Program-made: the position numbers and the translations under genes
Shown: positions 58,046 through 64,000 of the stretch, one piece after another
Layout of the letters: every line of letters starts with the position of its first letter
How positions within the stretch are numbered: position 1 is the first letter of the stretch
Origin: Prochilodus magdalenae
Taxonomy: Eukaryota; Chordata; Actinopteri; Characiformes; Prochilodontidae
Direction of reading: 5' to 3'
NCBI GenBank assembly: GCA_024036415.1
Contig: JAMWET010003101.1
Span: 55,001-119,000 of the forward strand
DNA length: 64,000 nt
The notes under the pieces: model-generated
What the model saw: the letters and a program-made list of their open reading frames with translations, nothing else
Database searches by the model: none
Told to the model about the DNA's origin: nothing

Positions 58046-58788
58046 CAGCTGAACGGGGCTAGATTTCCCGAAAGCATCTCAACACAAATATTATTCTTAC
58101 ACAGTCGAGAGAGCATCACGCTGAACACTTTCTCTATCAGCTGCAATGATTGTAACCCTGAAACCGCGACCTTTAGGGGACTATTTGTTTGAAGATACCT
58201 GTCCAAAAAAAAACAGGTATCTTCAAAATGGCAACTTTACAAGAGAAATCAGAAACCTCATTTCATTTGAATGGAAGTCAATGGAACCAGACGTCTTTCC
58301 AAGCAGATTTGAGACATTTCTGTTGGTCCATTCTTTATTAAAGTTCCACACAGTGTAAACAGCAGGTCATGTGATCAAATGAGGCATAAAAGTAAAAATC
58401 AACAAAAATGGAGATACATGTTTTTCTTTGGACAGCGACGATATGTATTGTTTATGTTGTATGCTTTTTGTTTTTGCCCAGTTGTGAAGTGCCAACAAGT
58501 GTTGAGTTGGCTGAAGTTCCAACACCTACCATACGGGAAGCACATTATTATGTACCTTATTAAAGTGATATTAATCATAATACAACATTAATATTTCTTG
58601 TTGTCTAGAACACAGTTCGAAACATAACTCCTTAGTACTTTACTACACCTGATTCATTTGTACCAGTGCAACACTCACTGCCATACCATGCTGGTATCAT
58701 CCCAGGGTGGTCCCATTGGCGTTCCTACACAGTGTGATTATAAAGCCGCAAGGTGCTCCTTAATGGTAGACGTTTTATTCCCACAAGT
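58046..58788. other. Intergenic sequence, nothing recognised
   Basis: No gene or repeat identified. Confidence 0.4.
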
Positions 58789-59073
58789 CCACTGTAAGGG
58801 TGAAAAAGTGCGGTGCAGGAACCAGACACGGAAACAGGCACTGGTCCCGGGACTCTCTAATGATACACGCCCAGGACACACTCCATGCGGGGTAGAAGTG
58901 GTGTTTATTGGCCCAAGTAACCACACATCTCACCATTACTGTCTGGAGTAACTTAGAAGCAGTTGCATCAGGCGGGAGGCTAGGCTACAACTAGCTCCGT
59001 CGTCCCGCGCAGAGAGCTACAGCTCAGCGCGCATGCGCAATAGTCAAGTGCACGTAATCAACCGCTACACCAC
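58789..59073 (-). mobile_element. Solo LTR with 4-bp target-site duplication
   Basis: The LTR is 58793-59069 (277 bp). It begins TGTAAGGG and ends CCGCTACA, the TG...CA ends of an LTR, and is flanked by CCAC on both sides (58789-58792, 59070-59073). On the minus strand it has a GCGCATGCGC NRF1-type palindrome near its start and AATAAA (reverse at about 58906) in the second half, the expected U3-R-U5 order. No internal genes remain. Ty3/gypsy or retroviral origin cannot be separated. Confidence 0.75.
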
Positions 59074-59395
59074 GTTCATTAATACAGAAGCTTAAAAGGT
59101 GCCACTGAGTCCACTTCCTGGAATAAATGCTGTATTCCAGAATGCATCAATAATTCAACCGACCAGCCTTATCTGATCACCACAGGGTCTAACTAATAAA
59201 GATTCCGCTTTCCACATAAATTCCACTCGTCATGTCTCACGTTTCATGAGGTAGCCAATCATAAAACACGGCATGTATACACTCATCCTCAAAGCAGTTC
59301 CATTCATAAGGAACTGTCGGATTGAGAAGGAAGATAAAGGCTACCAGGAATCATAAATGATGATACATTTAGACTGATATGATCAATATTTACTG
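59074..59395. other. Intergenic sequence, nothing recognised
   Basis: No features identified. Confidence 0.4.
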
Positions 59396-59399
59396 AGCT

Positions 59400-59565
59400 A
59401 CACATACAGAAGTCTGTCTATCAGTATGGTGTTGTGCCATCGAGTATGCTAACGCAACATGCCAGACGTCTCGGCATGGATTCCTGGTTCCTGATGGTTC
59501 CTAATGGTGTCCTTTGATAATCCATCCCATGCAACCCTCATGACAATGAGGGTATGTAAATCGAT
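59400..59565 (-). mobile_element. Tc1-type transposon fragment, antisense
   Basis: GGTTCCTAATGGTGTCCTTT and GATAATCCATCCCATGCA are the reverse complement of the segment at about 57231-57268. Only the 3' end is present. Confidence 0.6.
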
Positions 59566-60325
59566 TCCATGTTTTGGCCAAGCCTTTCTTGGCTTCTGTT
59601 TAACAGCACAGGTAAAAAATCAATAACGCTACAACTTACAGTCGGATCTGATGATGTAATCCAAGCTCTATCTATGAAGTAATAAACTCTAAGCATACGG
59701 TGGAGTATTAGCATGAAAGCCTTTTAAACTCAGGCTACAAGTAATAAAATGTCTGTCACACCAGAGAACCAAAAGCAATCACCTGTGCAGGTATTAGAAC
59801 CAACAGGACCACACCTATTGTGCCGGCACTCTGCTATTCTTATGTAATTAGTTTGAATGTAATAGACTTAACTGGCTCTGTGTATCAGCAAACATTTACA
59901 GCACACAGATGATCTCACCGCAACTCTATCTAGATCTCTAAATAAGTAAACAGTTATGAGAATATTAATGTAAGCTAGGCAAATAAATGGGACACGGTAC
60001 AAGTGCCCACACGGCTTGGAGTTAAACCCGCTCACACTGCTGACACCGCAGCTGAACCCTCTCTTACTGCTGACACATCAGTCCAGCATATCAGTGGGGA
60101 GCTGCTGGAATTGGTAAATTACAGACTACTTTAATTGCTATAATCACCCATCATCTGTAAGAGGGATCCTGAGAGCAGCCGAGTTCAGATTCAGACGCCA
60201 ACATTCAGTTTTAGTGTCGGTGTGGACATGGGAACCTACACTAATCAAATGCAGTCGCAGGAACTGCATCAGGAAACATCTATAAATACTACTGAACTGT
60301 TGAAGCTCCAAAACGCACACTTCTG
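59566..60325. other. Intergenic sequence, nothing recognised
   Basis: No gene or repeat identified before the minisatellite. Confidence 0.4.
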
Positions 60326-61550
60326 TACCTGGCCCATCTCTACCTGGTCTATCTCTACCTGGTCTATCTCTACATGGTCCATCTCTACCTGGTCCATCTC
60401 TACATGGTCCATCTCTGCCTGATCCTTCTCTACCTGGCCCATCTCTACTTGGTCCATTTCTACATGGTCCATCTCTACATGGTCCATCTCTACCTGGTCC
60501 TTCTCTACCTGGTCCATCTCTACTTGGTCCATCTCTACATGGTCCATCTCTACATGGTCCATCTCTACCTGGTCCATCTCTACATGGTCCATCTCTACCT
60601 GGTCCATCTCTACATGGTCCATCTCTACCTGGTCTATCTCTACATGGTCCATCTCTACTTGGTCCATCTCTACATGGTCCATCTCTACATGGTCCATCTC
60701 TACTAGGTCCATCTCTACATGGTCCATCTCTGCCTGATCCTTCTCTACCTGGCCCATCTCTACTTGGTCCATTTCTACATGGTCCTTCTCTACCTGGCCC
60801 ATCTCTACCTGGTCCTTCTCTACCTGGTCCATCTCTACTTGGTCCATCTCTACATGGTCCATCTCTACATGGTCCATCTCTACCTGGTCCATCTCTACAT
60901 GGTCCATCTCTACCTGGTCCATCTCTACATGGTCCATCTCTGCCTGATCCTTCTCTACCTGGTCCATCTCTACTTGGCCCATCTCTACCTGGTCCATCCC
61001 TACCTGATCCTTCTCTACTTGGCCCATCTCTACCTGGTCCTTCTCTACCTGGCCCTTCTCTAACCGGTCCATCTCTAACCGGTCCATCTCTACCTGGCCC
61101 TTCTCTACCAGGTCCTTCTCTACCTGGTCCATCTCTACTTGGTCCATCTCTACCTGGCCCATCACTACCTGGTCCTTCTCTACCTGGTCCTTCTCTACCT
61201 GATCCTTCTCTACCTGGCCCATCTCTACCTGGCCCATCTCTACCTGGTCCATCTCTACCTGGTCCTTCTCTACCTGGTCCTTTTCTACCTGGTCCCTCTC
61301 TACCAGGACCATCTCTACCTGGTCCTTCTCTACCTGGCCCATCTCTACCTGGCCCATCTCTACCTGCCCCATCTCTACCTGGTCCATCTCTACCTGGTCC
61401 ATCTCTACCTGGTCCTTCTCTACCTGGTCCTTCTCTACCTGGTCCATCTCTACCAGGACCATCTCTACCTGGTCCTTCTCTACCTGGCCCATCTATACCT
61501 GCCCCATCTCTACCTGGTCCTTCTCTACCTGGTCCAACTCTACCTGGCCT
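60326..61550. repeat. 15-bp minisatellite, about 82 units
   Basis: Unit TACCTGGTCCATCTC with variants at few positions (TACAT, TACTT, TGCCTGATCC, GGCCC, CCTTCTC). Because 15 is a multiple of three and the unit has few stops, several frames stay open, including 514 codons on the minus strand (Gly-Pro-Gly-Arg-Asp/Glu) and 407 in another. Higher-order copies are visible. Confidence 0.97.
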
Positions 61551-62020
61551 GCTCTTCACAATAAGAGGGTGCTTCCCAACCCGGTACTTACTACTAGCGC
61601 AAAAGTAGTTTTGGAGCATGTAGCATATAGAAAAGTTACAAATGTCAGTTGTAGTCAAGTTGGGTGCGCTTGAAAAGACACAAGGCACAACTAGAACGAG
61701 TCCACTTTAGAGTATGGTCATGATGGACATTAGTGTCCCACAATGCAATGGGAAACGGAAAGAGAGAAGCTTCTCACACTGGGAAAATTCAGAAAAAATG
61801 GCGGACGGTGATGTGATGGTGGGTGCGGTCATGGCAGGACCAGAAATGGAGTATATAAGAGTCTGTAAACATAAATGTACTCCAGTAAAATTGTATTTGT
61901 ATAAAAACAAATTTCACTAAAGCAGCCGTCCGAGTCCAGCTTGATAAGGAAGCTTCAGCTCACTTCCTGTTATAGGAAATGAGGTAGTATGCTAATCCTG
62001 CGTGTGCTAACCTGCTGAAC
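61551..62020. other. Promoter-like segment of unknown origin
   Basis: AAAATGGCGG (YY1-like, about 61797) and TATATAAG (61853-61860) stand about 55 bp apart. No coding region follows that I can support. Confidence 0.25.
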
Positions 62021-62045
62021 TCATGCTATTTACATTGCTATGTGT

Positions 62046-62480
62046 TGCCACTTCTGTGCGAAACCTTGGTGTCCAGTTTGACCCATGTCTCAGTTTTGCT
62101 TCCCCTATTAAATCTCTGACAAAGCCTGCATTTTTTCATCTTCGCAATATTGCTAGACTCCGCCCACTGCTTACTTTGAAAGATGCTGAGTCTCTGGTTC
62201 ATGTATTTATAACATCTAGGCTAGATTATTGCAATGCTCTGTTTTATGATCTACCCTCCAAAACCCTTCCCCCCCTGGCAGTACATTTAAAACTCCGCAG
62301 CCAGAGTCTTAGTCCGCACCAAGAAGTCCACGCCCCATCGCCCCCATCCTTCTTCAGCTACACTGGCTACCAGCTACAGAGCGCATCCACTATAAAGTCC
62401 TGCTCCTGACCTTTAAACCCCTGCATGGACTAGCACCCACCTATCTGTCAGCCCTCCTACATCCTTATGCTTACAGCTGA
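62046..62480 (+). mobile_element. L2-type LINE fragment (RT C-terminus), decayed
   Basis: Reads SVRNLGVQFDPCLSF, FFHLRNIARLRPLLTLKDAE and [15 protein letters not shown], the region after the RT catalytic core in fish L2, then a frameshift near 62260 and further recognisable words (HYKVLLLTFKPLHGLAPTYL) in another frame. A different subfamily from 51145-54187 and older. Confidence 0.75.
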
Positions 62481-63056
62481 TGGATATTTTCAGAAGGTCA
62501 GCTACAGAGGAGTTCTTGTCCTGACACTCCCTTGCTGACAGTGACAGTTTCACTGAAGCAACATCGTTTTTGACTTCACGGTGGTTTTAGGTTTCTCTAC
62601 ACTAGCACGGTCCTAGCATGGGATAGGTACCCCAGACATGGCTGTATTTTCCATCAGACCAGCCAGAAAGAACTTCAAAGTACGCTCTGGCTGGCCCGCG
62701 TGATGTAAGAGTCATGCCTGAAAGACTGTCTTCTTTTTTTTTGGTGTTAGCAATGTTAGGTAACCTGTAGGTTTGATAATGTGCTCTACTTCTCTGACTG
62801 TACATCAACAAACCAGACGTGCCGTCCTCCACATACTGCGGCTTCTGCCCTGTTTAATAAGTCAAACCAGCCTTTCATTTCCTGTCTGGAAGCTGGTGGG
62901 CTTTGGTGGGCTGAGATGCTGGGGCTGAGGGGGTTTGGGGGTGGTGGAGGAGTGCGGAGTTTGTCTTGGGTCTCTGCTGCTCTTAATTATCCAGCTGTGG
63001 ACAGATGTGCTGATATGCCAACAGAGGACAGTTTCAGAAGATCGTTTTGACTTCAC
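62481..63056. other. Intergenic sequence, nothing recognised
   Basis: Unremarkable apart from a G-rich run (about 62908-62955). Confidence 0.4.
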
Positions 63057-63057
63057 G

Positions 63058-63101
63058 GAGAGACAGAGACAGAGACAGAGACAGGGACAGAGAGAGACAG
63101 A

Positions 63102-63147
<46 letters not shown>

Positions 63148-63160
63148 GAAAGAGAGAGAC

Positions 63161-63191
<31 letters not shown>

Positions 63192-63210
63192 CAGACAGAG
63201 AGACAGAGAG

Positions 63211-63252
<42 letters not shown>

Positions 63253-63277
63253 GGAGAGAGAGAGAGAGAGAGAGATA
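63058..63277. repeat. (GA)n / (GACA)n purine tract
   Basis: About 220 bp of GAGA and GACAGA units on the + strand. Confidence 0.97.
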
Positions 63278-63299
63278 ATACACTACGCTCACATCTGAC

Positions 63300-63566
63300 A
63301 GTGGTTCTCTCTCTCTGTCTTTCTCTCTGATGTCTGATGTATATCTGTAGGTTTCTTTTTATTTCTCCTATTCTCTCTCTCCTTGTTTTGTCTCTTCACA
63401 GGAACCTTTTCTCTTGCTCTCTTCTTTGTCCCCAGGAACTTTTTCTCTGTATGTTATTTTTTTTGCTCTCTCTCCGTCCCTGTTGTTTTCTAACTGTCTT
63501 TTCTGTTTCAATGCTCTCATTTTCTCTCTCTCTTCTCTCTCTCTCTCTGGTCTCGTTTTTCTGTCA

Positions 63567-63622
<56 letters not shown>

Positions 63623-63647
63623 GTCTGTCTCTTTCTCTCTCTCTCTT

Positions 63648-63690
<43 letters not shown>

Positions 63691-63691
63691 T

Positions 63692-63755
<64 letters not shown>

Positions 63756-63845
63756 TCTCGTTGTCCCTTTGTGTTTTTCTATCTTTCTCTGTATGTTTCT
63801 ATTTTTCTCCCTCCCTCTATCAGTCTCCCTTTGTCTGCTTTTCTG

Positions 63846-63876
<31 letters not shown>

Positions 63877-63947
63877 GTTCCTAGTCCTTATTGTTTTGCA
63901 CATCTCAGATTATTTCTTTTTCCCCTTACTTTATTTCTGTTTCCCTT

Positions 63948-63997
<50 letters not shown>

Positions 63998-64000
63998 CCT
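63300..64000. repeat. CT-rich low-complexity DNA to the window end
   Basis: (CT)n, (CTGT)n and T-rich runs, densest at 63528-63760 and 63945-64000. The window ends inside a (CT)n run. Leu/Ser frames are artefacts. Confidence 0.95.

Noticed and set aside
60269..61492. 407-codon Val-Glu-Met-Asp repeat frame on the minus strand
   Set aside because: It is a second frame of the 15-bp minisatellite; several frames being open at once argues against selection for coding.
63414..63884. Leu/Ser-rich 156-codon frame
   Set aside because: Produced by CT-rich low-complexity sequence.
1..64000. CRISPR arrays, bacterial operons, origins or phage genes
   Set aside because: Sequence is clearly vertebrate; tandem repeats lack the unique-spacer pattern of CRISPR.

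Overview
The window is vertebrate, most probably teleost fish, genomic DNA. The evidence is an intron-rich gene with GT-AG splice sites, an AT-rich background full of di- to tetranucleotide microsatellites, and many fish-type interspersed repeats (Tc1/mariner and hAT deletion derivatives, an L2-type LINE, tRNA-derived SINEs, a solo LTR). The repeat mix suggests an otophysan such as a characiform or catfish, but that is impression only.

The one gene identified with confidence is net1 (neuroepithelial cell transforming 1, a RhoA guanine-nucleotide exchange factor), on the + strand from about 10.9 to 45.8 kb. Eleven coding exons give a 608-residue long isoform. A second first exon at 38770-38859 splices to the same exon 4 and gives a 550-residue short isoform (NET1A type). 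The exons encode an NLS-bearing N-terminus (long form only), a DH domain, a PH domain, a serine-rich tail and a C-terminal ETMV PDZ-binding motif. A CpG-rich, TATA-less promoter with GC-box, RFX, CCAAT and YY1 motifs precedes exon 1, and AATAAA signals end the 3' UTR.

Upstream, 0.6-6.7 kb holds four or five small exon-like ORFs with compatible splice phases on the + strand. They may belong to one further gene, which I could not identify. They are mixed with duplicated and tandem repeats. At 8797-9988 is a complete DNA transposon with long terminal inverted repeats, a 6-bp target-site duplication and an open 134-codon frame behind a CRE/CCAAT promoter-like segment.

Introns 1-3 of net1 (11.3-41.5 kb) hold two hAT elements with recognisable target duplications, two copies of a Tc1 deletion derivative, several decayed transposons, a non-LTR 3' tail, and a diverged ~340-bp tandem array at 33.3-35.6 kb. 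Downstream of net1 (46-64 kb) I see only repeats: SINEs, a small MITE, a GA tract fused to a 9-bp minisatellite with 126-bp higher-order units, a 5'-truncated L2-type LINE with an open 767-codon frame, two more Tc1 derivatives, a solo LTR, a 1.2-kb 15-bp minisatellite, and GA/CT-rich DNA to the window end. Long antisense or repeat-derived open frames in these tracts are judged non-coding.
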